Notes: a model not told the origin generated them from the sequence alone. DNA of 64,000 nt from Methanomassiliicoccus sp. UBA386 (GCA_002498285.1 DAGU01000023.1:27419-91418), one strand, 5' to 3'; counted from the stretch's first letter, positions 53,404 to 63,327 are shown. Numbers and translations: made by a program.

Positions 53404-54723
53404 ATGACGGACGAGAGAATGCTGAAGAGCCTAGGGATCGACAGCGTTGATGAGCTTTTCTCGGACATACCGGCCTCGGTCAGGACCGACGGCATCGAGA
53501 TTCCGCCGGGAATGTCGGAGATGGAGGTCATGCGCTACGTCACCGACATGCTGTCCGCCAACGTGACCGCCTATGATCATCCGTGCTTCATGGGCGGCGG
53601 CGTGTACCGCCGCTTCATCCCCTCGGCGGTGAAGACGATCGTCTCACGCTCCGAGTTCGTCACCTCCTACACTCCATACCAGGCGGAGATCAGCCAAGGG
53701 ATGCTGCAGACGCTCTTCGAGTATCAAAGCTACGTCGCCGAACTAACGGGCATGGAGGTCGTCAACTCGTCCAACTACGACGCGGCCACCGCCCTGGGGG
53801 AGGCGGCCGCCATGTGCCACCGGGTGAATGGACGGGGGAAGTTCCTCATACCTCAGCTGATCAACTGCGACAAGCGGAGCGTGCTGCGCAACTACGTTCG
53901 CGGGGCGGGCATGGAGATCGTCGAGTACGCGTACGATCCCGGGACAGGGGAGGCGGACCTGGACGATATGAAGCGAAAGGCCGACTCGGATGTCGGGGGA
54001 GTGTACGTCGAGGTCCCGAACTTCCTAGGCGTTCTGGACCGCCAGGCCGCGGAGGTGAAGGCGGTCATCGGCGATGCCCTTCTCGTGGTGGGCGTGGACC
54101 CCATATCCCTCGGGCTGCTCAAGGCGCCGGGCGACTACGGCGCGGACATCGTCATAGGCGAGGGGCAGTCGCTCGGCTCGCCCATGAACTTCGGCGGACC
54201 AATGCTGGGCCTGTTCGGCTGCCGGCAGGAGCTGGTCCGCAAGATGCCGGGCAGGGTGGTGGGCCTCACCAAGGACGCTGAGGGCAGGAGGGCCTTCTGC
54301 CTGACGCTGCAGACCAGGGAACAGCACGTACGGCGGTCCAAGGCAACGTCCAACATATGCACCAACGAGGCTCTCATGGCGGTGGCCGCCGCCGCGTACC
54401 TCGCCATCGTGGGCCACGACGGGCTTCGGGACGTTGCCCGGAGCAACATGGCCAATGCCAGGAAGCTGAGGGATGCCTTGGCGTCCATCAAAAGGGTGGA
54501 ATGCCCGGTGCTGGACGCCCCGTTCTTCAACGAGCTGCCGGCCCGCCTGCCCATCAAGCCGGAGAAGCTGTCCAAGGTGCTGCTGCGCAACGGCATCATC
54601 GGCGGGATCCCGCTGGCGAAGCATGTCCCCGAGATGGGCGACTGCATGCTGTTCGCCGCCACCGAGATGACGACCGACCGGGACATAGAGAGGCTGGTCG
54701 CAGCGATGGAGGTGATGGAATGA
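53404..54723 (+). CDS. gcvPA: Glycine dehydrogenase (decarboxylating) subunit 1
   Basis: N-terminal half of split glycine cleavage P-protein. 439 residues. Family blocks: CFMGGGVYRRFIPSAVK, TPYQAEISQGMLQTLFEYQ, YDAATALGEAA, and TSNICTNEALMAVAAAAYL (in parts). Overlaps gcvPB by 4 nt (ATGA). gcvT and gcvH are not in the window. The product, methylene-H4F, would feed the folate genes at 6-14 kb. Confidence 0.96.
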   Translation: MTDERMLKSLGIDSVDELFSDIPASVRTDGIEIPPGMSEMEVMRYVTDMLSANVTAYDHPCFMGGGVYRRFIPSAVKTIVSRSEFVTSYTPYQAEISQGMLQTLFEYQSYVAELTGMEVVNSSNYDAATALGEAAAMCHRVNGRGKFLIPQLINCDKRSVLRNYVRGAGMEIVEYAYDPGTGEADLDDMKRKADSDVGGVYVEVPNFLGVLDRQAAEVKAVIGDALLVVGVDPISLGLLKAPGDYGADIVIGEGQSLGSPMNFGGPMLGLFGCRQELVRKMPGRVVGLTKDAEGRRAFCLTLQTREQHVRRSKATSNICTNEALMAVAAAAYLAIVGHDGLRDVARSNMANARKLRDALASIKRVECPVLDAPFFNELPARLPIKPEKLSKVLLRNGIIGGIPLAKHVPEMGDCMLFAATEMTTDRDIERLVAAMEVME

Positions 54724-56249
54724 GCTATCGTCAAGCTCGATACGACGTTCGGCTCATCCAGGAGATGAGGGGCAGGAGCGACTTTACCCTGCCGCCGGTG
54801 GAGAAGAGCGAGGTGCCCGAGGAGCTGAGGCGCACTTCGCTGGACATGCCCAACCTGGAGGAGAACGAGGTGGTGCGGCACTACACCAACCTGTCCCAGA
54901 TGAACTTCGGGGTGGACAATGGCTTCTACCCCCTGGGCAGCTGCACCATGAAGTACAATCCAAAGTACGCTGACGTTCTGTCCTCTCTTCCAGCGGTCGC
55001 CGACGTGCACCCCTGCGAGGACGAGGAGGGGGTTCAGGGCAGCCTCCGCCTGATGTACGAGCTGGAACGGGCGCTGGCCGCGATCTCGGGCATGGACGCG
55101 GTGAGCCTGCAGCCGGCCGCCGGGGCCCACGGGGAGCTGACCGGCATGCTGATAGTGAAGGCGTACCACGACAGCATGGAGGAGGACCGCACCGAGGTCA
55201 TCGTGCCGGACACCGCCCATGGCACCAATCCCGCCTCGGCGGCCATGGCCGGCTTCGACGTCATCGAGATACCGTCCGACGAGGAGGGGCGCGTCGACCT
55301 CAAGGCGCTGGAGGCGGCCGTCTCGCCACGAACGGCGGCGCTGATGCTGACGAACCCCAACACCCTGGGGATCTTCGAGCAGGACATCCTCAAGATAGCC
55401 GGGACGGTCCACGGCGCCGGTGGCCTACTATACTACGACGGCGCCAACCTCAACGCGGTGATGGGACGAACGAACCCGGGCATCATGGACTTCGATATCA
55501 TGCACTTCAACCTCCACAAGACGTTCGCCACCCCCCACGGCGGTGGCGGCCCGGGCGCCGGGCCGGTGGGCGTCAAGGCGTTCCTGGAGCCGTTCCTGCC
55601 GTCGCCGCGCATCGTGCTGGAGGACGGCTTGTACCGCCTCGTTGACGGTCCGAAAAGCATTGGCAAGGTGCGATCGTTCCACGGCAGCTTCGCCGTGCTG
55701 GTGCGCGCCTACGCCTACATCCTCCGCTGCGGCTCGGACGGTCTCAGGGCCGCTTCGGACGGAGCGGTGCTCAATTCCAACTATCTACGGAAGCAGCTCG
55801 TCCCGACGTACGATATGCCGTTCGGGGAGCTGCGCAAGCACGAGTTCGTGGTGTCGGCCAAGAAGCTCAAGGACGAGAGGGGCATCACGGCCATGGATAT
55901 ATCCAAGCGGCTGCTGGACCACGGCACCATGGCCCCGACCGTGTACTTCCCCTCCCTGGTGGAGGAGGCGCTGATGATCGAGCCCACCGAGACGGAGACC
56001 AAGGAGACGCTGGACCGCTTCGCCGATATCATGCTCCGCATAGCGGAGGAGGACCCGGCGGTTTTGAAGGCGTCGCCGCACAACACCTCGGTCCGCCGGG
56101 TCGACGAGGTCCGCGCGGCCAAGGACCTGGTGTTGAGCCACCTTCAGCTTAAGCGCCGGCTTGCGAGGGACCTCGGGGGCATGAAGGTCAAGGACGACGG
56201 CAAGAGCTGCTCGTTCTGCGCCACCCTGATCGGGACGGATAAGCGATGA
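54720..56249 (+). CDS. gcvPB: Glycine dehydrogenase (decarboxylating) subunit 2
   Basis: C-terminal, PLP-bearing half of P-protein. 509 residues from the ATG overlapping the gcvPA stop; the longer frame is an overlap artefact. PLP site: HFNLHKTFATPHGGGGPGAG with the Schiff-base Lys near residue 265. Also YPLGSCTMKYNPK and LQPAAGAHGELTG near the N-terminus. The end has CSFCA. It overlaps tmk by 4 nt. Confidence 0.96.
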   Translation: MSYRQARYDVRLIQEMRGRSDFTLPPVEKSEVPEELRRTSLDMPNLEENEVVRHYTNLSQMNFGVDNGFYPLGSCTMKYNPKYADVLSSLPAVADVHPCEDEEGVQGSLRLMYELERALAAISGMDAVSLQPAAGAHGELTGMLIVKAYHDSMEEDRTEVIVPDTAHGTNPASAAMAGFDVIEIPSDEEGRVDLKALEAAVSPRTAALMLTNPNTLGIFEQDILKIAGTVHGAGGLLYYDGANLNAVMGRTNPGIMDFDIMHFNLHKTFATPHGGGGPGAGPVGVKAFLEPFLPSPRIVLEDGLYRLVDGPKSIGKVRSFHGSFAVLVRAYAYILRCGSDGLRAASDGAVLNSNYLRKQLVPTYDMPFGELRKHEFVVSAKKLKDERGITAMDISKRLLDHGTMAPTVYFPSLVEEALMIEPTETETKETLDRFADIMLRIAEEDPAVLKASPHNTSVRRVDEVRAAKDLVLSHLQLKRRLARDLGGMKVKDDGKSCSFCATLIGTDKR

Positions 56250-56899
56250 GCGTGGCCGCCAATGCACCGTTGACATCGACAGCCGCTGCCGTCGAAGTGA
56301 CGGCCCGCGGCCGGTTCCTGGTGTTCGAGGGCATCGACGGCTCGGGGAAGAGCACGGTGGCCAGGTTGATGCACGAGCGCATGAACGCGGCCGGCAGACC
56401 GTCCGTGCTGACGGCCGAACCAACCGATAGCTGGGTCGGCGACATGGTGCGCCGAGGGAACAGAGAAGCGGCCAGCCCGTTCACCGAGACCTTGCTGTAC
56501 GTTGCTGACAGAGCTGAGCACACCACTCGGATCGACAGATGGCTGAACGAGGGGAAGCACGTCGTCTGCGACCGGTACATGGGAAGCACCATTGCGTATC
56601 AATCCGTCACGCTCAGGCCGCACCTTGGCGACTCGGCGCGGGAATGGCTTCGGTCCGTCAATGCGCCCTTCACCCTGCGGCCGGACGTCACCTTCCTCTT
56701 GCTGCTCGATCCCGAGCTAGCAATGGAGCGCCTGGATTCCCGCCCCGGCCGAGAGAAGTTCGAGAAGCTGGACTTCCTGCGCGGCGTGGACGATGAGTAC
56801 CGTCGGCTGGCCGAGACCGACGGCTACGTGGTCATCGACGCCTCCCGTCCGCTGGAAGAGGTAGCGGAGGCGGTCTGGAGCGTCATTGCCAGGATGTGA
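56246..56899 (+). CDS. tmk: Thymidylate kinase
   Basis: dTMP to dTDP. 217 residues with an Ala-rich N-terminal extension of ~22 residues. P-loop FEGIDGSGKSTVA near 28-40, the DRYMGSTIAYQ motif and the lid with SRPGREKFEK. Start is the ATGA overlap with gcvPB, so glycine-derived one-carbon units and thymidylate use are genetically adjacent. Confidence 0.93.
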   Translation: MSVAANAPLTSTAAAVEVTARGRFLVFEGIDGSGKSTVARLMHERMNAAGRPSVLTAEPTDSWVGDMVRRGNREAASPFTETLLYVADRAEHTTRIDRWLNEGKHVVCDRYMGSTIAYQSVTLRPHLGDSAREWLRSVNAPFTLRPDVTFLLLLDPELAMERLDSRPGREKFEKLDFLRGVDDEYRRLAETDGYVVIDASRPLEEVAEAVWSVIARM

Positions 56900-56940
56900 G
56901 TCCGGCATAAAGTTAAGAACCGCGCCACGAATGCGCCTTC

Positions 56941-58125
56941 ATGCATCCCTCGGAGGGGATCCGCTCCGCCAAGAGCAGGCTCCTTGAAGGAAAGCGCATC
57001 GTACTGGGCATAACGGGCAGCATTGCCGCGGTGGAATGTTTCGAACTGGCCCGCGAGCTGATCCGCCACGGCGCCGAAGTGCGGGCCGTCATGTCGCCTG
57101 AAGCGCTGAAGCTCGTCACCCCTGATGCCATGCATTTCGCCACTGGCCATGAGGTCATCACCTCGCTTGATGGCCGAACGCAGCACGTGGACCTGCTGGG
57201 CGGCTACGACGACCATGCGGACCTGCTTCTCATCTCGCCGTGCACGGCGAACACGCTGTCCAAGATGGCGCTGGGGATAGACGACACGGCGGTGACGACC
57301 ATGGCCACGGTGGCCATAGGCGGCGGCATCCCGGTGCTGGTGGCGCCGGCCATGCACGCCTCCATGTTGAACCATCCTGCGGTGAGGAAGAACATGGACT
57401 ACCTGCGGGAAATGGGCGTGGGGTTCATCGGCCCTCGGATGGAGGAGAAGAAGGCCAAGGTCGCTTCGGTGGAGGAGATCGTCGCCTCGACCATACGGCG
57501 GCTGGGGCCCATGGATCTAGAGGGGAGAAAAATACTCATCATCGGCGGCGCGTCCGAGGAGCCGATCGACGACGTCCGGGTCATCACCAACCGCTCCACC
57601 GGAGAGACGGCCATAGATCTGGCGGTAGCGGCCTGGCTGCGCGGCGCCGACGTGGAGCTGTTGAGCGGACGCATGTCCTGCCCGGTGCCGTCGTTCATCA
57701 GGAAGCGTGAGTTCAGGCGCGTGGCCGACCTGCTGAGCATGGCGGGTGATGAGCGAGACATCGTGATCGTTCCTGCCGCCCTGTCCGACTATGCGCCCGT
57801 ACCGTCCGAGGGGAAGATATCTTCCGGCCTGGACGCTCTGGAGGTCAAGCTGTCTCCCGTACCGAAGGTGCTTCCCGCCCTGCGCCCCATCACCAGGTTC
57901 CTGGTGGGGTTCAAGGCGGAGGTCGGCCTGTCCGAGGACGAGTTGCTGCTACGCGCCCGCCGGCGCCTGGAGGAGCACAGCCTGGACCTCATCGTGGCCA
58001 ATGACCTCGACAGCGTATCGAAAGGGATGACGACGGCGTTCATCCTCCGGCCCGATGGCTCGCTCGAGAGATATGGAGGCAGCAAGTCAGGACTAGCAGA
58101 CCGCATACTGGACGAGGTGCGTTAA
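56941..58125 (+). CDS. coaBC: Phosphopantothenoylcysteine synthetase/decarboxylase
   Basis: Coenzyme A synthesis. 394 residues. CoaC (flavoprotein) part ~20-190: GITGSIAAVECFELAREL, SPCTANTLSKMALGI and PAMHASM. CoaB part: NRSTGETAIDLAVAA, PAALSDYAPVPSEGKISS and IVANDL. The TATA-like AAAGTTAAG upstream suggests its own promoter. Followed after 4 nt by pantoate kinase, another archaeal CoA gene. Confidence 0.95.
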   Translation: MHPSEGIRSAKSRLLEGKRIVLGITGSIAAVECFELARELIRHGAEVRAVMSPEALKLVTPDAMHFATGHEVITSLDGRTQHVDLLGGYDDHADLLLISPCTANTLSKMALGIDDTAVTTMATVAIGGGIPVLVAPAMHASMLNHPAVRKNMDYLREMGVGFIGPRMEEKKAKVASVEEIVASTIRRLGPMDLEGRKILIIGGASEEPIDDVRVITNRSTGETAIDLAVAAWLRGADVELLSGRMSCPVPSFIRKREFRRVADLLSMAGDERDIVIVPAALSDYAPVPSEGKISSGLDALEVKLSPVPKVLPALRPITRFLVGFKAEVGLSEDELLLRARRRLEEHSLDLIVANDLDSVSKGMTTAFILRPDGSLERYGGSKSGLADRILDEVR

Positions 58126-58129
58126 CAGA

Positions 58130-58984
58130 ATGAGGGCCACCGGTTTCTGTCCAGGACACATAACCGGGTTCTTCTACCCCTGCCCGCACGACGATGTGCT
58201 GTCGTCCGGTTCAAGGGGGGCGGGGATGTGCGTGCACCTCGGCGCCAGGAGCGAGGTCGCCCTGAACGATACGGGAAAGGTGCGCGCGTCCATAAGCGGG
58301 GCCGAAGGCACAGCCCTGGTGACCAGGGCAGCGGTGGCGGACCTGCTGCCCCCGGGCGTCGGTGCCACCGTCGATACCGTTCTCGAACTGCCGATGGGCA
58401 GCGGCTTCGGCATGAGCGCGGCCGGAGCGCTCTCAGCCACCGTGGCTCTGGCCGATCTGCTTGGCCTGCCGCGCCAGAGCGCCTTCGAGGCGGCGCATCG
58501 CGCCGAGATCGCCAACCACAGCGGGCTCGGAGACGTCGCCGGCATTATGGCCGGCGGCATCGAGATCAGGAAACGAGAGGGGCTTCCGCCAGTGGGCGAG
58601 GTGGTCCGTCTGGCTGACGATCTGGACATAGTGGCCTGCGTCGTCGGCCCTCGCATGTCCACCGCGGCGGTGCTCCGCTCCGAGGAGGACCTCCTGCCCC
58701 GCACGGGGAAGGAATGCCACCGGCGGCTGCTGGACGATCCAACCGTTGATAGGTTCCTCCGCCTGTGCCGCGGGTTCGCGGAGAAGAGCGGCATCATCAC
58801 CGAGCCGGTGAGAAGAGCGCTGGACGAACTCGACGGCCTGGGTCCGTGCTCCATGGTCATGCTCGGCAACACGGTCTTCGCCGCCGGGAACCTCGATGAG
58901 CAGGAAGCGGTGCTGAAGAAGTTCGGACCGACCTACCGCCTGCACCTCGATCTGGAAGGCCCGAGGGTCATTCGTAGAGAGTGA
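58130..58984 (+). CDS. Pantoate kinase (GHMP family)
   Basis: Archaea-specific CoA enzyme phosphorylating pantoate before condensation with beta-alanine. 284 residues. N-terminal FCPGHITGFF, phosphate loop LPMGSGFGMSAAGALSATVAL (in parts), and GLGDVAGIMAGGIEIR. The coaBC neighbour supports the role. The last 17 nt overlap the opposing DUF357 gene. Confidence 0.93.
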   Translation: MRATGFCPGHITGFFYPCPHDDVLSSGSRGAGMCVHLGARSEVALNDTGKVRASISGAEGTALVTRAAVADLLPPGVGATVDTVLELPMGSGFGMSAAGALSATVALADLLGLPRQSAFEAAHRAEIANHSGLGDVAGIMAGGIEIRKREGLPPVGEVVRLADDLDIVACVVGPRMSTAAVLRSEEDLLPRTGKECHRRLLDDPTVDRFLRLCRGFAEKSGIITEPVRRALDELDGLGPCSMVMLGNTVFAAGNLDEQEAVLKKFGPTYRLHLDLEGPRVIRRE

Positions 58985-59258
58985 ACAGCTTGTCGTCCTG
59001 GCCCACGTCGAACAGTCCGATGCGGGCGCCGCAGTCCAGCCAGCCGTGCGCGTAGTTCACGGCGGCGAATGCGTTGACGAGATCCCCGATCTCGCGGAAG
59101 TGCTTGGCGTCCTCATAGTAGGAGGTGGCCATGTTCAGGAAGTCCTCGGCCAGTCGGCGGTTGAACGAGCGCTCGGGAGCGGCGATGACCAGCTTCTCCA
59201 GCGCCCTGCGGGTGGTGTCGAGGTACTTGAGCACCTTCTCCTCGCTTATCCGGTTCAT
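58968..59258 (-). CDS. DUF357 family protein
   Basis: A 96-residue helical protein beginning MNRISEEKVLKYLDTT. DUF357 core: FLNMATSYYEDAKHF and DLVNAFAAVNYAHGWLDCGARIG (in parts). Archaeal, role unknown. The ATG overlaps the herA stop (ATGA), so it is translationally coupled to the helicase. Confidence 0.85.
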   Translation of the reverse strand: MNRISEEKVLKYLDTTRRALEKLVIAAPERSFNRRLAEDFLNMATSYYEDAKHFREIGDLVNAFAAVNYAHGWLDCGARIGLFDVGQDDKLFTLYE

Positions 59259-60883
59259 AGCTCCTCTTCCTCGATCTCTGCGTCCTCTTCTTCCGCCTCC
59301 GGTCCTTCCCATGGCTCGTCTGAGACGATCTGCACCGACTCGCCCCCGTGGCGGCTCTCCCTGGGACGCACCTCAACGAACAATGGCATCTGGACGTTGC
59401 CTCCGACCACCAGGGCGACGCCGATCGGCAGCCTTTGGATCTCATCGGCCATGCCGCTCGTCAGGCCCTCGACCGAGGCGGTGATGGCCTTGAGGTCGTT
59501 AGGATTGGTCACCTTCAGGATCATCTGGGTGTTGCACTGGGACAGCACGCTCTTGTCGATCTTGGCCGCCCGCTGGCTTATGATGGTCAGGCCGAGGCCG
59601 AACTTCCTCCCCTCGGCGGCGATGGTGCGGAATATCTTGGACGAGGCGACGGTGCCCACCTGCGGGCAGTAGTTGTGCGCCTCCTCCACGACAAGCATCA
59701 TGGGCGGTATGCGGTTCAGCTTGCGCAGCTCGAACAGCGCCGTGCCTATGCGCTCGACGACCAGCTCGGCGATGTCGGGCGGCGTCCCCTTGAGGTTGAT
59801 TATGGACATCTTTCCCCTGACGACCAGCTCGTCCATCATGGTGCCCGACTCGGCGAAGATCTTGATCTCGTCCAGGTACTCGAGCTCGTTGATGAGGGCG
59901 GCGTTGCTGCCCTCCTCCTCGGCCTCCAGCACCCTGATGATGTCCCGGAGCGAGTAGTCCCTCTTGACGCTCTTGATCATGTCCACCGCCTTGCGCAGCG
60001 GCGTTAGGTACACCTTCCCGTTCTTGATGCTCGTGAGAGCGAGCAGATCGCGCGGCTCGATGTTGGACAGGGTGAACTTGAGCGGGCTGGCGAGAGGGTT
60101 CGCCGACGTGTCGGTGGCGAACTCGATTATCTTGTCCGCGTAGCCGCGCGGCTCGACCCCGAAGTCCCGGCCCCCCTGCGGCTCGCGGCCGCTCTCGCGC
60201 ATGGAGCCATACTCGCCATGGGGATCGATGACCATGATGGTGACATCATGCTTCATCAGCTCCTCGATCAGGTCGCCGCACATGAACGACTTGCCGCCGC
60301 CCGTTTTAGCGAGGATACTGACGTGCTTCTGCACCATGGAGTTGATGTCCACCTCGACGCGGATGTCATGCCCGGCCAGCAGGCCGATGTATGCCCCGGC
60401 GGGGGTGTGCTCCTCTAGTCCAATGACCTCCTTGATGAGCTCATCGGTCGCCTTGAAGACCGGTTGTCCCGCCCGAAAAGGGGTGCGGGGAGCCTGGAGC
60501 AGACCGCGGTCGTCGCGGTAGCCCACCACGCTGACCGACGCTGTCACCTTCTCCTCGATGCTTAGCTCCTCTCCGTTCAGGATCCTCTTGGCCCGCTCGA
60601 TGGACAGGTCGGTCCGGCGCTCCATGTCCATGATCTGACCCAGCACCCACCCGGAGCTGTCGTGCTCCACCTGGATGTAGTCCATCTTCTCCAGGGGGCC
60701 AGTGACCCATACATTGAATGAATTGGTGCCAACGTTCCCGTAGATTATCCCCATGGGCGTGGGGGCCGGAAGGGAGAGCAGCTCTGCCGCCGCCTGCGGA
60801 GCTTGCCCTTCCACGGCGGCGGGCATCTCCAGCTTGGGCTCCTCCGGGGCGGGAACGTCCGCCTCGATATCCATATTATGCAT
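59255..60883 (-). CDS. herA: HerA-type bipolar DNA helicase
   Basis: Hexameric helicase/translocase for end resection. 542 residues: low-complexity Pro/Ala N-terminus, HAS-barrel (PMGIIYGNVGTNSFNVW) and DUF87 ATPase with AKTGGGKSFMCGDLIEEL (Walker A, ~195) and LVVEEAHNYCPQVG (Walker B). An acidic EEEDAEIEEEEL tail. The partners NurA, Mre11 and Rad50 are absent here; DUF357 follows instead. ATG 60874 is an alternative start. Confidence 0.9.
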   Translation of the reverse strand: MHNMDIEADVPAPEEPKLEMPAAVEGQAPQAAAELLSLPAPTPMGIIYGNVGTNSFNVWVTGPLEKMDYIQVEHDSSGWVLGQIMDMERRTDLSIERAKRILNGEELSIEEKVTASVSVVGYRDDRGLLQAPRTPFRAGQPVFKATDELIKEVIGLEEHTPAGAYIGLLAGHDIRVEVDINSMVQKHVSILAKTGGGKSFMCGDLIEELMKHDVTIMVIDPHGEYGSMRESGREPQGGRDFGVEPRGYADKIIEFATDTSANPLASPLKFTLSNIEPRDLLALTSIKNGKVYLTPLRKAVDMIKSVKRDYSLRDIIRVLEAEEEGSNAALINELEYLDEIKIFAESGTMMDELVVRGKMSIINLKGTPPDIAELVVERIGTALFELRKLNRIPPMMLVVEEAHNYCPQVGTVASSKIFRTIAAEGRKFGLGLTIISQRAAKIDKSVLSQCNTQMILKVTNPNDLKAITASVEGLTSGMADEIQRLPIGVALVVGGNVQMPLFVEVRPRESRHGGESVQIVSDEPWEGPEAEEEDAEIEEEEL

Positions 60884-60906
60884 CCCGCGCGGATATTAGA
60901 GGGTGC

Positions 60907-60919
60907 GGATATATACTTT
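60907..60919 (-). promoter_or_regulatory. TATA box of herA
   Basis: Minus strand AAAAGTATATATC, some 25-30 nt before the herA ATG, indicating a leaderless message. Confidence 0.55.
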
Positions 60920-60987
60920 TCAACCATGGCCTTCAGCCCGCGGAAGCATGCGTGGCCGCCATGCGCCCATGACGACGCGGCTAGATA

Positions 60988-60999
60988 GCCTTAAAAAAC
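60988..60999 (+). promoter_or_regulatory. TATA box of prs
   Basis: GCCTTAAAAAAC, ending about 20 nt before the ATG at 61020. Supports 61020 as a leaderless start over the longer in-frame extension from 60903. Confidence 0.5.
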
Positions 61000-61019
61000 G
61001 TTCCGCCAATGACCCCATT

Positions 61020-61877
61020 ATGTTAGTCATCGGAGGAACCTCTTCCAGGAATCTCGCGCAGGATCTGGCCCAGGAGCTGGGGACTAAGTTCATACAGGCC
61101 AATGTGGTCCGCTTCCCCGACGGGGAATGCTACGTGCGCATCGAGGAGGAGGAGCTCGATGACGAGGTGATCATCGTCCAGAACACCCATCCCGACACCA
61201 GCCTGGTGGAGATGCTGCTACTGCAGGACGCCGCTGCCGGCATGGGGGCCAGAAAGATCACCACGGTGGTGCCGTACTTCGGCTACGCCCGGCAGGACGA
61301 GCGGTTCAAGACCGGCGAGGCGCTCAGCGCCAAGGTGATGATCAGGGCGCTGGAGCTCAATTCCAAGCATCTGGTCACCATCGACGTCCACAAGCCCATC
61401 ATCCTGGACTGGTTCAGGGGGCAGACCAACGACGTTCACGCGGCGCCGTGCGTGGGGAGGTTCTTCGACGGCCACGGCATCGACCTGGTCCTGGCTCCGG
61501 ACGAGGGGGCGATGCAGCGCGCCAGCGAGGTGGCCAGGGTCATCGGGGCGGACGTCGACCATCTCGAGAAGACGAGGCTGTCCGGCGAGGTCGTCAGGAT
61601 GGCGCCCAAGAACGTGGACGCCAAGGACAAGCACGCCCTCATCGTCGATGACATCATCTCCACCGGCGGGACCATCGAGGCGGCGGCCAACCAGCTCAAG
61701 ATCCTCGGGGCCAAGAGCGTCATCGCGGTGTGCACGCACGGACTGTTCACCAAGAACGCCCTGGACCGGCTGAGGAAGTGCTGCAACGCTGTATACTCGA
61801 CCAACACCATCGAGAACGAGGTGTCGGTGATATCGGTGGCGCCGCAGATCGCTCGCGTTCTGCGTGGCCAGATATGA
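61020..61877 (+). CDS. prs: Ribose-phosphate pyrophosphokinase
   Basis: Makes PRPP from ribose-5-phosphate and ATP. 285 residues, the compact archaeal form. Motifs: VRFPDGECYVRI, YFGYARQDERFKTGEALSAK (in parts), and the PRPP loop LIVDDIISTGGTIEAAA. PRPP feeds purine and NMP synthesis, whose AMP end-product is the substrate of deoA at 37 kb. Confidence 0.95.
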   Translation: MLVIGGTSSRNLAQDLAQELGTKFIQANVVRFPDGECYVRIEEEELDDEVIIVQNTHPDTSLVEMLLLQDAAAGMGARKITTVVPYFGYARQDERFKTGEALSAKVMIRALELNSKHLVTIDVHKPIILDWFRGQTNDVHAAPCVGRFFDGHGIDLVLAPDEGAMQRASEVARVIGADVDHLEKTRLSGEVVRMAPKNVDAKDKHALIVDDIISTGGTIEAAANQLKILGAKSVIAVCTHGLFTKNALDRLRKCCNAVYSTNTIENEVSVISVAPQIARVLRGQI

Positions 61878-61917
61878 ATAGCTGAGAAGTGATAACGGCA
61901 CGTCCTCATCGGTGGTT

Positions 61918-63318
61918 ATGATGAAGAAGGAAGAGAACTTCAGCGAGTGGTACAACGACCTGGTCGAGCAGGCCGGCCTCACCGACAAACGCTACCCCGT
62001 CAAGGGCATGAACGTCTGGCCCGCATACGGCTGGAAGGTCATGCGTCACATCGACACCTTCATACGGCAGGAGCTGGACGCCACCAACCACGACGAGGTG
62101 TGCTTCCCCCTGCTGATCCCGGAGACGGAGTTCAAGAAGGAGAAGGACCACATCAAGGGCTTCGACGCCGAGGTGTACTGGGTGACGCACGCCGGACTGA
62201 ACGAGCTGGACGTGCGCTTGCTGCTGCGGCCGACGTCAGAGACGGCGATGTACCCCATGTTCTCCATATGGGTCCGCTCCCACGGGGACCTGCCTCTGAA
62301 GATCTATCAGCTGGTCAACACCTTTAGGTACGAGACGAAGCAGACCAGGGCGTTCATACGCGTCAGGGAGATCCACTTCTTCGAGTCGCACACCTGCCAC
62401 GAGGACGAGGCCGACGCGCAGCGCCAGGTGGAGGAGGACTTCGTCATCCTCGAGGCGCTGATGAAGCGTCTGGCGCTGCCGTACCTTCTGCTGCGCCGCA
62501 CCGAATGGGACAAGTTCCCCGGCGCCCACTACACCGTCGGGATCGATACGTACATGCCGTCGGGGCGCAGCCTGCAGCTCGGCTCCATCCACCACTACCG
62601 GGAGAACTTCTCGCGGCCGTTCGACATCAAGTACGAGGACGTCGACGGGACGCAGAAGTACGTGCACCAGACCACCTTCGGGATGAGCGAGAGGCTGCTG
62701 GGCGCGGTCGTCGGGGTGCACGGGGACGACAAGGGCCTCGTGCTTCCGCCGGACATTGCGCCGGTGCAGGTCGTGATCATTCCTATCATCGCCAAGGGCA
62801 ACCTGGAGGAGATCACCCAGAACACTCGCGATCTGGCGAACGAACTAAAGGCCGCCGGCATACGGGTGCAGGTGGACGAGGGCGACGAGAGGCCTGGAGC
62901 GAAGTACTACAAGTGGGAGCTGAAGGGGGTCCCGCTGCGCCTGGAGCTGGGAGGCCGGGACATCGCCAACGGCGTCGTATCATACGCTCGCCGGGACACC
63001 GGAGAGAAGGGGACGGTGCTACGGAAGAGCGTGGGCGAGGACGTGGAGGCGCTGCTGCTGAAGATCTCCCAGGACATGCGAGCCAGGGCGCAGCAGCGCA
63101 TGGACTCGTCGATCACCACCATCGACTCGCTGGACGACCTGCCGGAGAAGTGGCTGAGGTTCGGCTGGTGCGGAACGGAGGAGTGCGGCAAGAAGATCGA
63201 GGAGACGGCTGACATAAAGATCCTCGGCTCACCGTACGTCAAAGAGGAGTTCCACGGCAAGTGCCTCGGCTGCGGCAAGGAGACCGACACCGTGGTCTAC
63301 GCCGCCCGGGCGATGTAA
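61918..63318 (+). CDS. proS: Prolyl-tRNA synthetase, archaeal/eukaryal type
   Basis: About 466 residues. Class II motifs: RPTSETAMYPMFSIW, FRYETKQTRAFIRVREIHFFE (in parts) and the QTTFGMSERLLGAVVG motif 3. The C-terminal domain has the zinc-type CGTEECGK and CLGCGKETD. Two adjacent ATGs (61918, 61921) are possible. It lies 40 nt after prs. Confidence 0.96.
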   Translation: MMKKEENFSEWYNDLVEQAGLTDKRYPVKGMNVWPAYGWKVMRHIDTFIRQELDATNHDEVCFPLLIPETEFKKEKDHIKGFDAEVYWVTHAGLNELDVRLLLRPTSETAMYPMFSIWVRSHGDLPLKIYQLVNTFRYETKQTRAFIRVREIHFFESHTCHEDEADAQRQVEEDFVILEALMKRLALPYLLLRRTEWDKFPGAHYTVGIDTYMPSGRSLQLGSIHHYRENFSRPFDIKYEDVDGTQKYVHQTTFGMSERLLGAVVGVHGDDKGLVLPPDIAPVQVVIIPIIAKGNLEEITQNTRDLANELKAAGIRVQVDEGDERPGAKYYKWELKGVPLRLELGGRDIANGVVSYARRDTGEKGTVLRKSVGEDVEALLLKISQDMRARAQQRMDSSITTIDSLDDLPEKWLRFGWCGTEECGKKIEETADIKILGSPYVKEEFHGKCLGCGKETDTVVYAARAM

Positions 63319-63327
63319 ACCCCTTCC

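Noticed and set aside
53404..56249. gcvPA/gcvPB as a broken single gcvP
   Set aside because: Two-subunit P-protein is the normal form in archaea and many bacteria, and the junction is a clean ATGA.
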